A stretch of DNA of 64,000 nt from Siphonodentalium dalli (GCA_032622095.1 CP136066.1:6841784-6905783), one strand, 5' to 3'. Positions 44,225 through 54,694 are shown, numbered from the stretch's first letter. The notes: generated from the sequence alone by a model not told the origin. Made by a program: numbers and translations.

Positions 44225-46579
44225 GTGCATGAAACGTTAGTACTCAGGCACTGTGCCAACTGGAGGTATGTAGAATTCTACTACCATATTATAAAAGAAA
44301 ACACCATGAAAATTAACAGTCTCCAGGTCTCTGATAAAGCCGTTTCTGACCACTTCCTGATTGAATTTTCTTTCCGGAATGTGAAACCTGTTGCACCCAA
44401 ACGTAAAGTCACTTCAAGGAATCTCAAAAGCATCGTGTTAAGTAAATTCTCATCGGAGATCCGTGAAGCATTCCTATCTTCCACAAACTTGAACTCCTGC
44501 AACGACTTGGCAGTTTATTACAATGAACAGCTGTCTTCTATTCTTAATAAGCATGCACCCACGATGACACGTGAGATTACCAACAGGACATCTGCACCAT
44601 GGCTAACTTCCCAAATTTTGAATAAGAAACGAGAACGCAGAAAGGTGGAGCGCATGTGGAGAAAATCTAAATTAACTGTTCACCGCGAAATTTTCAAGGA
44701 AATGAATACATGTGTAAGCGAGTTGATAAAGCATGCGAGATCTGACTTTTATAGTGAACAATTAGCAAATTGCAAATCAACCAAGAAACTGTTCAACATT
44801 ACCAACACTATGCTGGGCAAAGGTAAATGTTCTACTCTACCTAGTGACATTCCCATGGATACACTCCCAGAAACATTTGCCACATTTTTCCAAGACAAAG
44901 TTACCAAAATTCGTGCGAATATACAACAAGTGTCTGCAGGAGAAGCTGAGTTTGAGGAATTCACCGGAACCAAATTTGTTAAGTTTGAATGTGTTACAAC
45001 AGAGACGGTCAAACGTGTTCTCATGTCAATGCCATCAAAATCGTGTTCTCTGGATCCTGTACCATCACTCATTCTTAAACAGCATAACGACCAACTAGTA
45101 ACTTTTCTTACGAGGATAGTGAATACATCCCTGGAAGACGGTATAGTTCCCACTTGCTTCAAACAAGCTGTGGTTAAACCATTGCTGAAAAAGCCAAACA
45201 TGGATAGGAACAATCTCAAGAACTATAGACCTGTTTCTAACCTTCCTTTTATATCCAAGCTTCTTGAGGGCGTGGTACTCTATCAACTCAGACAACATAT
45301 GGAGGATAATGACATGAATGAACCTTTCCAATCAGCTTATCGACGACACCACAGTACGGAAACTGCACTTGTCCGCGTCACCAACGACTTGCTTTGTGCA
45401 GCAGATGACCACAATGTCACTATAGCCTCATTTCTCGACCTCTCTGCTGCCTTTGATACTTTGGATCACAACATCATAATTTCACGCCTTAACAAAACAT
45501 TCGGAATTTCAGGGAAAGTTCTCCAATGGTTCAAGTCATATCTATCAGGCAGAATCCAGACTGTTCACTGTGGAGAATTCTGTTCCAAACCATATGAACT
45601 ATCCTTTGGTGTCCCCCAGGGATCAGTCCTTGGGCCCGTGCTCTATCTCATGTACACTAAGCCATTGGGGCAAATCATCGCACAGAGAAATCTACAATAC
45701 CACATGTACGCAGACGATACACTGATTTATATGCCCAGCTCACCATCAGAGTTCGCAAACAATATCTCAGAAATGCAGCAATGTATAACGGCAGTGAAGA
45801 ACTGGATGGGCGCAAACCAACTGTGTTTAAATGATGACAAAACCGAGATAATGTTATTTGGAACTGATCACAGAATTAAGAACACCCCTTTGGACTGCAT
45901 TCGTATAGGTGATTCCGACATAAAGCCATCGTCGTGTGCCAGATATCTGGGCATTCACCTGGACAGTACTCTGTCAATGGAAGTGTACATAAACAATTTA
46001 TGCAGAAGTCTATTTCTGGATATAAGGAGAATTTCTCACATCAGGCCATTCATAACCACCGATGCTGCTAAAACTCTTGTTTCGTCATTTGTTCTTTCCA
46101 AGATTGACTACTGTAACCCACTTCTGGCTGGCTTACCAAAGACAGAAATTGATAAACTTCAACGTATGATGAACATTGCTGCTCGTGTGATTCTTAAGAA
46201 GCCTAAATTTTCTGACCTGACACCAATGTTCAAAGAACTGCACTGGCTACCAATTCAAGCCCGCATTGACTATAAAATTGCTGTCTTATGTTGTAAGAAA
46301 TTTGACTGTCTCTCGCCCCTCCCTGTATATATTGAATCTCTTCTTTCATGCTATGTACCTGGTAAACCAGGCTTAAGGTCAGCTGATAAAATATTACTTG
46401 CTGTCCCCAAACGTGACCTTGTTAATTATGGTCGTCTATCTTTTGAATGCTACGGCCCAAACCTTTGGAATTCACTCCCGCTTACACTTAGGAATTTTGC
46501 TACTTTGGACTCTTTCAAAACAGAACTCAAAATGTATCTGTTTAAACTTCACTATGGCAACGACGACGACCAAAGCTGA
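44225..46579 (+). CDS. Non-LTR retrotransposon reverse transcriptase ORF (784 aa, L2/CR1-like)
   Basis: This encodes the reverse transcriptase of a non-LTR (LINE) retrotransposon, which copies its RNA at a nicked chromosomal target. Residues 41-43 (SDH, then FLIEF) are the very end of an apurinic-type endonuclease domain, so the 5' part of ORF2 is missing. RT motifs are intact: NYRPVSNLPFISKLLE at 333-348, HHSTETAL near 375, FLDLSAAFDTLDH at 403-415, GVPQGSVLGP at 462-471 and MYADDT at 494-499, keeping the catalytic Asp at 405, 497 and 498. The C-terminal thumb-like region ends with the ELHWLPIQARI and GPNLWNSLP motifs usual for L2/CR1-type elements. There is no stop or frameshift from 41 to 784. 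The first 40 codons are probably 5'-truncation flank. It lies in PACS intron 6, in the same orientation as the host gene. Confidence 0.93.
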   Translation: MHETLVLRHCANWRYVEFYYHIIKENTMKINSLQVSDKAVSDHFLIEFSFRNVKPVAPKRKVTSRNLKSIVLSKFSSEIREAFLSSTNLNSCNDLAVYYNEQLSSILNKHAPTMTREITNRTSAPWLTSQILNKKRERRKVERMWRKSKLTVHREIFKEMNTCVSELIKHARSDFYSEQLANCKSTKKLFNITNTMLGKGKCSTLPSDIPMDTLPETFATFFQDKVTKIRANIQQVSAGEAEFEEFTGTKFVKFECVTTETVKRVLMSMPSKSCSLDPVPSLILKQHNDQLVTFLTRIVNTSLEDGIVPTCFKQAVVKPLLKKPNMDRNNLKNYRPVSNLPFISKLLEGVVLYQLRQHMEDNDMNEPFQSAYRRHHSTETALVRVTNDLLCAADDHNVTIASFLDLSAAFDTLDHNIIISRLNKTFGISGKVLQWFKSYLSGRIQTVHCGEFCSKPYELSFGVPQGSVLGPVLYLMYTKPLGQIIAQRNLQYHMYADDTLIYMPSSPSEFANNISEMQQCITAVKNWMGANQLCLNDDKTEIMLFGTDHRIKNTPLDCIRIGDSDIKPSSCARYLGIHLDSTLSMEVYINNLCRSLFLDIRRISHIRPFITTDAAKTLVSSFVLSKIDYCNPLLAGLPKTEIDKLQRMMNIAARVILKKPKFSDLTPMFKELHWLPIQARIDYKIAVLCCKKFDCLSPLPVYIESLLSCYVPGKPGLRSADKILLAVPKRDLVNYGRLSFECYGPNLWNSLPLTLRNFATLDSFKTELKMYLFKLHYGNDDDQS

Positions 46580-46797
46580 GCACACATTTCCTGCATTGTT
46601 TTATACAATACACACAGCCTTCATCCTGATTTGTATATGAATTGTTTGATTTATTTCATTGTAGTTATTGTTTGTGTGTACATGCGTATATGTGTTTAAA
46701 TGTGCTGGAGCTCGGTCTTCTGTTGTATCATTGAGCGCTTTGGGCCTCATGGGATAAGGCGCTTTAAAAATGCTATACATTATTATTACCATTGTCG
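44225..46797 (+). mobile_element. 5'-truncated L2/CR1-like LINE with ATT-repeat tail
   Basis: The RT ORF is followed by a ~220-bp 3' UTR. Its end, 'tgagcgctttgggcctcatg' then 'ataaggcgctttaaaaatgc' and 'tatacattattatta', is a typical tail with an ATT microsatellite. The same tail ends the SINE at 39134-39586. The precise left boundary is unclear; homology begins at about 44330. Confidence 0.88.
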
Positions 46798-47961
46798 TAA
46801 ATCTCAGCGAAATCGACCACACCACTCCATAGAAAACATCGCCAGAACAACGCGCCATTATAAATATTTACTTCTCGATTCGGGATGCGATAAACCAATG
46901 ATTTCGCCATCATTGAATTTAATTGATACATAAGAATGATGGTGTGTGTTGTAAATTTGGATTTATATTTGTAAAAATAACAACTTTGAGCAAGAGTATT
47001 CTACATTTCTATTTGATCACCCTACCGGAGTGTTTCACATTACTTTAACATATTCAAATTCGATAAAATTCAGAAATTATTTACTCATTTATATTGTTGA
47101 AATTTCAAGATCTGCTTAAATTAATTAATTAAATTCTTCCATTCAGTTATAACATCATACATTGGAACAGTCTATTATGGTCGTTTGTTGAATTTATAAT
47201 CTGAACATAGCCTAAGGGATAACTACTCGTCAATGAGTAGTAGAAAGGGTTATAAGGCCAAACAAAAAAGTGTTTTGGTTCTCGGGAATTTCTTTTTTCA
47301 AATCAATGAGGGAGGGAGGGTTTTATTTTTATTTTGTATTTTTTTCTGCACATAGTAAGCATGGACAAAGATACCTTCCTCTGTCTAGTAATAACCAGAA
47401 ATGTAGAGGGAACTGTTATGCATATAAACTCATTTAATCTTATATAAAAATGACATTGTACTACCAGTGTATGACTGGGATTACCTAACATTATAATGCC
47501 CCTGACATTAACTACTGTTATTGTTGTCTAAAAAGCCTGCAATTCACATTTAACACATTACGTGTTAGAGCTCAATGCACACTAATATTCAACACATATC
47601 TACTATGGACATGTTTATAAAAAAAGAAGTTTTTTTTTTAATTTATTTTTTTGTAAGTTTTTTTGTCATAACATCAGGCATTGCAATAAAAGGCCTAATG
47701 CTGCCCTTTTTTATTCAATGCGGCGGGGCCTGAGAACCAAAACCTTTTTTTTGGCCTAATATGTTTGCTTTATTTCACAGAACTACTCCTACAAACCGAT
47801 TCTTAAAACGAGTCTCATAAAATAAAATTCTTTGGTCATGTGATACAGTCTGTTTTCTGGTATTGACCATTTAGCAATAAATTAATCAGCGAACGTCTTT
47901 TGGTGTATCGTAAAGCACTTGTGCTATGTAAATATATTTTATTTAAACAATTTACTTTCAG
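46798..47961. other. Intron 6 stretch between LINE and exon 7
   Basis: AT-rich single-copy-looking intron. No repeat or ORF supported apart from the pyrimidine tract and acceptor at the end. Confidence 0.6.
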
Positions 47962-48064
47962 ATTCTCAAGAAATCATGACCAGAGTGTCGAAATACTTAA
48001 TTAGTGCTAATCACATCGTTAATATCCCCATCGCTGAGGCTATGGTCATGCATAAAGGAAAGAG
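47962..48064 (+). CDS. PACS: PACS exon 7 (C-terminal domain; 3' part is tandemly amplified)
   Basis: 103 nt from 'ttactttcag' to donor gttagt; phase 1 in, phase 2 out. It encodes DSQEIMTRVSKYLISANHIV and NIPIAEAMVMHKGK. The (V/I)AEAM motif is a hallmark of PACS proteins. The 3' 71 bp (from 'tacttaattag' in codon YLIS) plus the donor and following intron bases form the first unit of a 20-copy, 89-bp tandem array, so nineteen further near-identical exon ends with donors follow. Only the first copy keeps the acceptor and the DSQEIMTRV portion, so I take it as the authentic exon. Confidence 0.93.
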
Positions 48065-49772
48065 GTTAGTATCTGTTCATCATACTTAATTAGTGCTAAT
48101 TACATCGTTAATATCCCCATAGCTGAGGCTATGGTCATGCATAAAGGAAAGAGGTTAGTATCTGTTCATCATACTTAATTAGTGCTAATCACATCGTTAA
48201 TATCCCCATCGCTGAGGCTATGGTCATGCATAAAGGAAAGAGGTTAGTATCTGTTCATCATACTTAATTAGTGCTAATCACATCGTTAATATCCCCATCG
48301 CTGAGGCTATGGTCATGCATAGAGGAAAGAGGTTAGTATCTGTTCATCATACTTAATTAGTGCTAATTATATCGTTAATATCCCCATCGCTGAGGCTATG
48401 GTCATGCATAAAGGAAAGAGGTTAGTATCTGTTCATCATATTAATTAGTGCTAATCACATCGTTAATATCCCCATAGCTGAGGCTATGGTCATGCATAAA
48501 GGAAAGAGGTTAGTATCTGTTCATCATACTTAATTAGTGCTAATCACATCGTTAATATCCCCATCGCTGAGGCTATGGTCATGCATAGAGGAAAGAGGTT
48601 AGTATCTGTTCATCATACTTAATTAGTGCTAATTATATCGTTAATATCCCCATCGCTGAGGCTATGGTCATGCATAAAGGAAAGAGGTTAGTATCTGTTC
48701 ATCATATTAATTAGTGCTAATCACATCGTTAATATCCCCATAGCTGAGGCTATGGTCATGCATAAAGGAAAGAGGTTAGTATCTGTTCATCATACTTAAT
48801 TAGTGCTAATCACATCGTTAATATCCCCATCGCTGAGGCTATGGTCATGCATAAAGGAAAGAGGTTAGTATCTGTTCATCATACTTAATTAGTGCTAATC
48901 ACATCGTTAATATCCCCATCGCTGAGGCTATGGTCATGCATAAAGGAAAGAGGTTAGTATCTGTTCATTATACTTAATTAGTGCTAATCACATCGTTAAT
49001 ATCCCCATCGCTGAGGCTATGGTCATGCATAAAGGAAAGAGGTTAGTATCTGTTCATCATATTAATTAGTGCTAATCACATCGTTAATATCCCCATCGCT
49101 GAGGCTATGGTCATGCATAAAGGAAAGAGGTTAGTGTCTGTTCATCATACTTAATTAGTGCTAATCACATCGTTAATATCCCCATCGCGAGGCTATGGTC
49201 ATGCATAAAGGAAAGAGGTTAGTATCTGTTAATCATACTTAATTAGTGCTAATCACATCGTTAATCTCCCCATCGCTGAGGCTATGGTCATGCATAAAGG
49301 AAAGAGGTTAGTATCTGTTCATCATACTTAATTAGTGCTAATTACATCGTTAATATCCCCATAGCTGAGGCTATGGTCATGCATAAAGGAAAGAGGTTAG
49401 TATCTGTTAATCATACTTAATTAGTGCTAATCACATCGTTAATATCCCCATCGCTGAGGCTATGGTCATGCATAAAGGAAAGAGGTTAGTATCTGTTCAT
49501 CATACTTAATTAGTGCTAATTATATCGTTAATATCCCCATCGCTGAGGCTATGGTCATGCATAAAGGAAAGAGGTTAGTATCTGTTCATCATACTTAATT
49601 AGTGCTAATCACATCGTTAATATCCCCATAGATGTGGCTATGGTCATGCATAAAGGAAAGAGGTTAGTATCTGTTCATGATACTTAATTAGTGCTAATTA
49701 TATCGTTAATATCCCCATCGCTGAGGCTATGGTCATGCATAAAGGAAAGAGGTTAGTATCTGTTCATCATAC
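47994..49772 (+). repeat. 89-bp tandem array built from PACS exon 7 3' end plus splice donor (20 copies)
   Basis: 'gaggttagt' recurs at 48062, 48151, 48240, 48329, 48418, 48506, 48595, 48684, 48772, 48861, 48950, 49039, 49127, 49215, 49304, 49393, 49482, 49571, 49660 and 49749, giving steps of 88 or 89 bp. Each unit holds the coding end (ANHIVNIPIAEAMVMHKGK), the donor gttagt, 16 bases of intron ('atctgttcatcatact'), and 'taattag' leading into the next copy. Copies differ by only a few substitutions (atcgct/atagct, cataaag/catagag), so the array is young. Read straight through, the frame stops at the TAA after the donor. Confidence 0.95.
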
Positions 49773-49782
49773 TCAAACCGTG

Positions 49783-50042
49783 AAATAGTGTGACTGTCAT
49801 TTGCAGAATGAGGTTCCCAGAGGGTGAATTTAGTGATGCTTTCCCGCACAGCAGGCTAGTGTCACAAAATTCACCCTCTGGGAACCTCATTCTGCTGAGG
49901 CCTCAACTGCTATGTGAGAATAAGGATCAGACTGAAGTTTCTGAGTTGAAGTTGGTGATGTTCACCCATTAGTCACCTCAATTATGCATTTTATCTTCTG
50001 CAAATTAGGTGATATAGAAACTGAACAGAAGGGGAAAAGTAA
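49783..50042. mobile_element. Family A element A9, left half
   Basis: The left TIR 'gtgactgtcatttgcagaat', the hairpin (49803-49893) and the interior up to 'caaattaggtgatatagaaa' are present. It sits immediately after the last unit of the exon 7 array. Confidence 0.87.
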
Positions 50043-50139
50043 TTAGCGGGTCGTCACATAAAAAATTGAAGAAATTAATATATCCATGAGGACTTAAGTT
50101 CCACAGATATAAGGAGAATTACTGCATTTTATTTTCATG

Positions 50140-50735
50140 CCTGTGAATCATGACCGCATGTATCGTGGTGTAACCGCGGTATGCGCGGTGTTGAAGCGGT
50201 AACCTGACCACGGTGTTGGAGGTTACCGCAGTATAATACCACAGTATTACCAGTGTGACATCACGTTAACCCTTTACCCAACAGTTATGCCCTGTGCCAA
50301 TGCATTCTCTTATATATGCGAGTCGACCATAGGTCGCCTCGCATATATAAGAGAATGCATTGGCTTAACACATTAAAAATTATAAAATTGTTAAAGAATG
50401 TAAGAAAAAATGGTAAAAAGTGTTTAAAAAAAGTTTTTTTTTTAGGCCAATGCATTCTCTTATATATGCGAGGCGACCTATGGTCGACTCGCATATATAA
50501 GAGAATGCATTGGCACAGGGCTAACTGTAACTATCACAATGTGGTCAATGAGCCGGTTCCAATGATATCCATATTTGTATGGTTCTATTGAGACAGACCG
50601 AAGATATTTTAGGCTGTTGAAGCTTTATTTGGCCGGTTTTGGCCGGTTTGTTGGGTTGGAGGTTACCGCAGTATAATACGACAGTATTACCAGTGTGACA
50701 TCACGTTAGAGGTGGTCAATTACTTTACGTATAGC
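50140..50735. mobile_element. Family E fragment E4 containing a B1 MITE
   Basis: 'gtaaccgcggtatgcgcggt' and 'taacctgaccacggtgttgg' before, and 'caattactttacgtatagct' after, the MITE at 50266-50656. A 53-bp segment (50216-50268) is repeated at 50656-50708 with one difference. Confidence 0.72.
50266..50656. mobile_element. TTAA MITE family B1, copy 4, right end truncated
   Basis: The left TIR is complete with TTAA. The right end stops at 'gtttgttgggt' and runs straight into a second copy of the flanking family E sequence. Hairpins at 50295-50365 and 50444-50514. Confidence 0.9.
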
Positions 50736-50904
50736 TGTTGTTTATGGTGTTGGGACAGATTTTTCACATTTGATCGAAGTTGAAAGACCTCTCAATATGT
50801 CCGATCGTCACATGGCAGTGCCTCATTCTTTCAGATACTATATATGTGTATTTAAATTGCATATTTTATACCATTGCCATTAAGAAGATCTGAAATTTAT
50901 ATGA

Positions 50905-51616
50905 ATAGAAAAATGTTAAAACCAAACAATTCAATGTTTCATGGAAAAATGTTAAAACCAACCAATTCAATGTTTCATGGAAAAATGTTAAAACCAACCA
51001 ATTCAATGTTTCATGGAAAAATGTTAAAACCAACCAATTCAATGTTTCATGGAAAAATGTTAAAACCAACCAATTCAATGTTTCATGGAAAAATGTTAAA
51101 ACCAACCAATTCAATGTTTCATGGAAAAATCTTAAAACCTACCAATTCAATGTTTATCAACCAATTCAATGTTTCATGGAAAAATCTTAAAACCAACCAA
51201 TTCAATGTTTCATGGAAAAATGTTAAAACCAACCAATTCAATGTTTCATGGAAAAATGTTAAAACCAACCAATTCAATGTTTCATGGAAAAATGTTAAAA
51301 CCAACCAATTCAATGTTTCATGGAAAAATGTTAAAACCAACCAATTCAATGTTTCATGGAAAAATCTTAAAACCAACCAATTCAATGTTTCATGGACAAA
51401 AGTTAAAACCAAACAATTTAATGTTTCATGGAAAAATGTTAAAACCAACCAATTCAATGTTTCATGGAAACATCTTAAAACCAACCAATTCAATGTTTCA
51501 TGGAAAAATCTTAAAACCAACCAATTCAATGTTTCATGGATAAATGTTAAAACCAACCAATTCAATGTTTCATGGATAAATGTTAAAACCAACCAATTCA
51601 ATGTTTCATGGAAATG
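50905..51616. repeat. 36-bp minisatellite (~19.5 copies) before exon 8
   Basis: The unit is 'aaaatgttaaaaccaaccaa' followed by 'ttcaatgtttcatgga'. The 36-bp length is a multiple of 3, so long repetitive ORFs appear on both strands (50874-51617 + and 51119-51601 -). These are artefacts of the repeat. A short internal disruption sits near 51155. The array ends 39 bp before the exon 8 acceptor. Confidence 0.95.
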
Positions 51617-51654
51617 AATTTACATGCTTGAGTTGTTTTTGACTGTATTTATAG

Positions 51655-51697
51655 GACTGATGAAGAGTCTACACAAGTGTTCGTCCCATTCATTAGC
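51655..51697 (+). CDS. PACS: PACS exon 8 (43-nt microexon)
   Basis: 43 nt from 'ctgtatttatag' to donor gtgagt. It completes the Arg codon of exon 7 and encodes TDEESTQVFVPFIS, ending in phase 0. It aligns with the PACS segment (P/T)DE(D/E)S-x-x-x-F-(I/V)PFI that follows the AEAM motif. The small size makes it easy to miss by automated prediction; phase and homology support it strongly. A 36-bp minisatellite ends 39 bp before its acceptor. Confidence 0.93.
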
Positions 51698-52033
51698 GTG
51701 AGTATGATAATTTATCAGCAGGCTTCATGTTCCAAAAAGCATGGTACAGAGCATTGTGTGACCCACAGATGTGAGTAGAGGGGGGGGGATGCCCTATAGC
51801 AGAAGAGTCCACAAATAGAGGTACCATGTCTTGCCCGCCGGAAGCTGACATAAGCTAATGATAGGCAGAGCACCCTGCTGTAAAGGCAGTTTCTGGTATA
51901 TAGTCATAAAGAATAGGAAAATAAAAGATAGCAGAAACCCAAAGAACACATACAGATTTTGTGTTATGATTTATGTTTCATATTAAGAATTAATTTAAGC
52001 TTTGTATGATCCACGTTATGTGAAAAGGAATAA

Positions 52034-52650
52034 TCAATAAATCGAGGTCCCCTGGTCATTTCTGTAAATTTAGTACCCACGAGGTCCCCATGTCGTTACT
52101 GTACATTTATTAACCACGAGGTCCCCAGGTCATTACTATACATTCACTACCCACGAGGTCCCTATGTCATAACTATACATGTACTCACCACGAGGTCCCC
52201 GGGTCGTTACTGTACATTTACCACCCACGAGGTCCCCCGGTCACCGCCGTACATTCACTTTCACGAAGTCCCCGGGTCATTACTGTACATTTACTACTCG
52301 CGAGGTCCCCGGGTCATTACTGCACATCCACCACCCACGAGGTCCCAAGGTTTATTGTACATTTACTATACACGAGGTCCCCGGGTCATTACTGTACATT
52401 TACCACCACAAGGTCCCCAGGTCACCACTGCACACTCACCAACCACGAGGTCCCCAGTTCATTACTTATACATTTACCACCCACGAGGTCCCCAGCTCAT
52501 CACCATGCACCTACTCACCATGCGGTCCCCGGGCCGCCACTGTACATCCACCACCCACGAGGTTCCCCGCCCACCACCGCACATCCATCAACCACGAGTT
52601 GCCAGGCCACTACTATAAATTAATTACAATCCATGAGGTCCCCGGGTCGT
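52034..52650. repeat. ~34-37-bp minisatellite (~17 copies)
   Basis: 'cccacgaggtccccgggtca' plus 'ttactgtacatttac' is repeated with considerable substitution. It is GC-richer than the surrounding intron 8. The 179- and 87-codon ORFs across it are repeat-derived. Confidence 0.9.
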
Positions 52651-53142
52651 TGTTTTGCGCGACCCACATTATGTTGAGTTCATTAGTTACAATGTATGTG
52701 CTTCTGCTATCCAAATAAGAGATTCACCATGCCAGGCCCCCAAACACCGTAACAAAGAGGTTTTATTGTTTGTGCGAGATTCAGACGTGTCCCATAACAG
52801 CTATTGAATTCCACACACAATCACAAAAAGGTTTTATTGTTTGTGCGATTTCAGACATTCCGTTGTTAAAGCGACACTGATTCGTGGGACAATATAAATA
52901 TCTAATGTATAATAGTACTGACTACTGGAAAATTTAGTAAAATGCTTATTAAGCGGCCAAAATCGGCCATTTTGTTAATGCATACCTACGAAATGCGTAT
53001 TTGACTTATCGTATGATCTTGATAACACAGAAGGAATCAAATGTTTGGAAAAGATTTACTACATCCGGTTCCGAAAATGTGTCTTTAATTAGATTGTTGT
53101 CCTATGCAAAAATTGGTTTGGCCTCAGTTCCTCAGGTTGCGC

Positions 53143-54331
53143 TATTCAAAAATGAAAATGGCGCAAAAAAAAAAAAACAGGTCGTGCCAAAGTTTTATGT
53201 AGATCTCGCGATAACTGATTCTCATCTTGATTTATACTGTATACTGTTTATTCTGTGTTATATTGTGTTATTTTCTTGAACATGCTATTATGTGACTTAT
53301 TTCCTCTAAAACAAGATACAATTTGTCGTATTTTGGATAAATTCTAGCACATTGTAAACTATAGTTAATCTATAGTTTTAAAATATAAAAGACTACCATT
53401 GACAAAAGAGTGTGGGGTTTTCATGGTTACTCATGATAGTTAAAGTGCAAGTTAAGATAACCCACAAGGGGAAATCTCAAACATTGGACATTCAAGGACT
53501 ATTTGTAGGATGATCTAATGCAGCTCATATCTTGATTGTGACATTTGACCATTTTAATAAAACATTTTGTTAGCACAAGTAGCAATATTGGCTGTGGGAA
53601 AATAAAAATGTACATTTGTGGCATGTGAAAATCAAGTTAGAAACGTGCGATATTATGCTAACCGGCTGTAAAAGGGTGTAATCGAAATGTTACCGTGCGT
53701 TCAATACAAATAATTTAAAAAATACCGTGCGTTCAATGTTTTTTTGTCAGATCTTAATCGGGCTCGTATGTCGAGAAAACACAGGAAACAGGGGACAATC
53801 GCTAAGCGTGGCTTTCAATGGGATATTAAGGCGTCCAAAACATGTCTTTGTTATAAAATAAGACATCATATAGTTTGAAAAATGTGCTTTTGATTGCAAA
53901 CGTGACGTGTTTTTAGCACGAAAATAGGAGGTTTAACCTTGATTTACGAGAGAACTAGACACGACACTGAAACGAAAATGTAGCGGAACATACCCCTCAT
54001 CGAGGCAGATTGGCACCCGGGCTGGGATTTTTACACAATTGGAGGGAAAGACCAAAATAGACGTACCGTAGTCAAGCTGAGGCGAGCGACTTTTATTTAT
54101 GTCCGATTACCGCGATACAGCGTTCACTTCCGTTCATACACAGTGGTTACACACACTGTTATAATAACTTTTTTAACTGCAGATGGGCATCCTGGCAACT
54201 CATTGAAATACCGTAATAATTTTGAATGTCTCAAATCAAGATGAGAATCAGTTATCGCGAGATCTACATAAAACTTTGGCACAACCTGTTTTTTGTTTGC
54301 GCCATTTTCATTTTTGATAACCTCCAGGCAT
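53143..54331. repeat. ~90-bp inverted repeats ~1 kb apart (possible non-autonomous element)
   Basis: 'aaaaatgaaaatggcgcaaa', 'tgccaaagttttatgtagat' and 'ctcgcgataactgattctca' (53147-53236) recur inverted at 54237-54327. The segment between is AT-rich without repeats or ORFs that I recognise. 53001-53279 is open for 92 codons but shows no known motif. Confidence 0.72.
53280..54236. other. Intron 8 stretch, no gene seen
   Basis: AT-rich. 'ccgtgcgttcaat' is repeated near 53694 and 53723. Otherwise nothing recognised. Confidence 0.55.
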
Positions 54332-54427
54332 ACTGAATGGTTGTTCGCCTCAAATTTGCAGGCCTGTAGACAGTGAAATATGTGTTAGTTACAGATCATT
54401 TATCATTTGCCCAATTTTGTTTTTCAG

Positions 54428-54467
54428 GAAGTCAAGATTGGTATGCCAGAATCATTAAACTCATCAG
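54428..54467 (+). CDS. PACS: PACS exon 9 (40-nt microexon)
   Basis: 40 nt from 'ttttgtttttcag' to donor gtaaga; phase 0 in, phase 1 out. It encodes EVKIGMPESLNSS, matching the PACS (V/E)VK(V/I)G-(L/M) strand that follows PFI, and it begins the Ser-rich loop. Both splice sites are strong. A 26-bp tandem array (54695-55175) lies about 230 bp downstream rather than at the junction. Confidence 0.9.
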
Positions 54468-54694
54468 GTAAGATCAGTACTAAACAAATCATTCAATTCT
54501 TCAGGTATTAAGTTTATTGCCCCCCCCCCCCCCCAAAAAAAATTAGTGGACTATAGAAATAGGCTGTCTGTCACTTCATCAGTCTAAAACATATGTTGTC
54601 CTGATAATAATCATGATAATAATTTGAATAATATTTGACAGACTTCTATGAAATTTGGGATACTGTTTATAATTAGGTATGAGAATGTCCTGGC

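Noticed and set aside
50874-51617. 247-codon ORF of KTNQFNVSWK repeats
   Set aside because: 36-bp minisatellite read in frame; the complement is open too.
52179-52718. 179-codon Pro/His-rich ORF
   Set aside because: Follows the degenerate 34-37-bp repeat in intron 8; no domain and no splice support.
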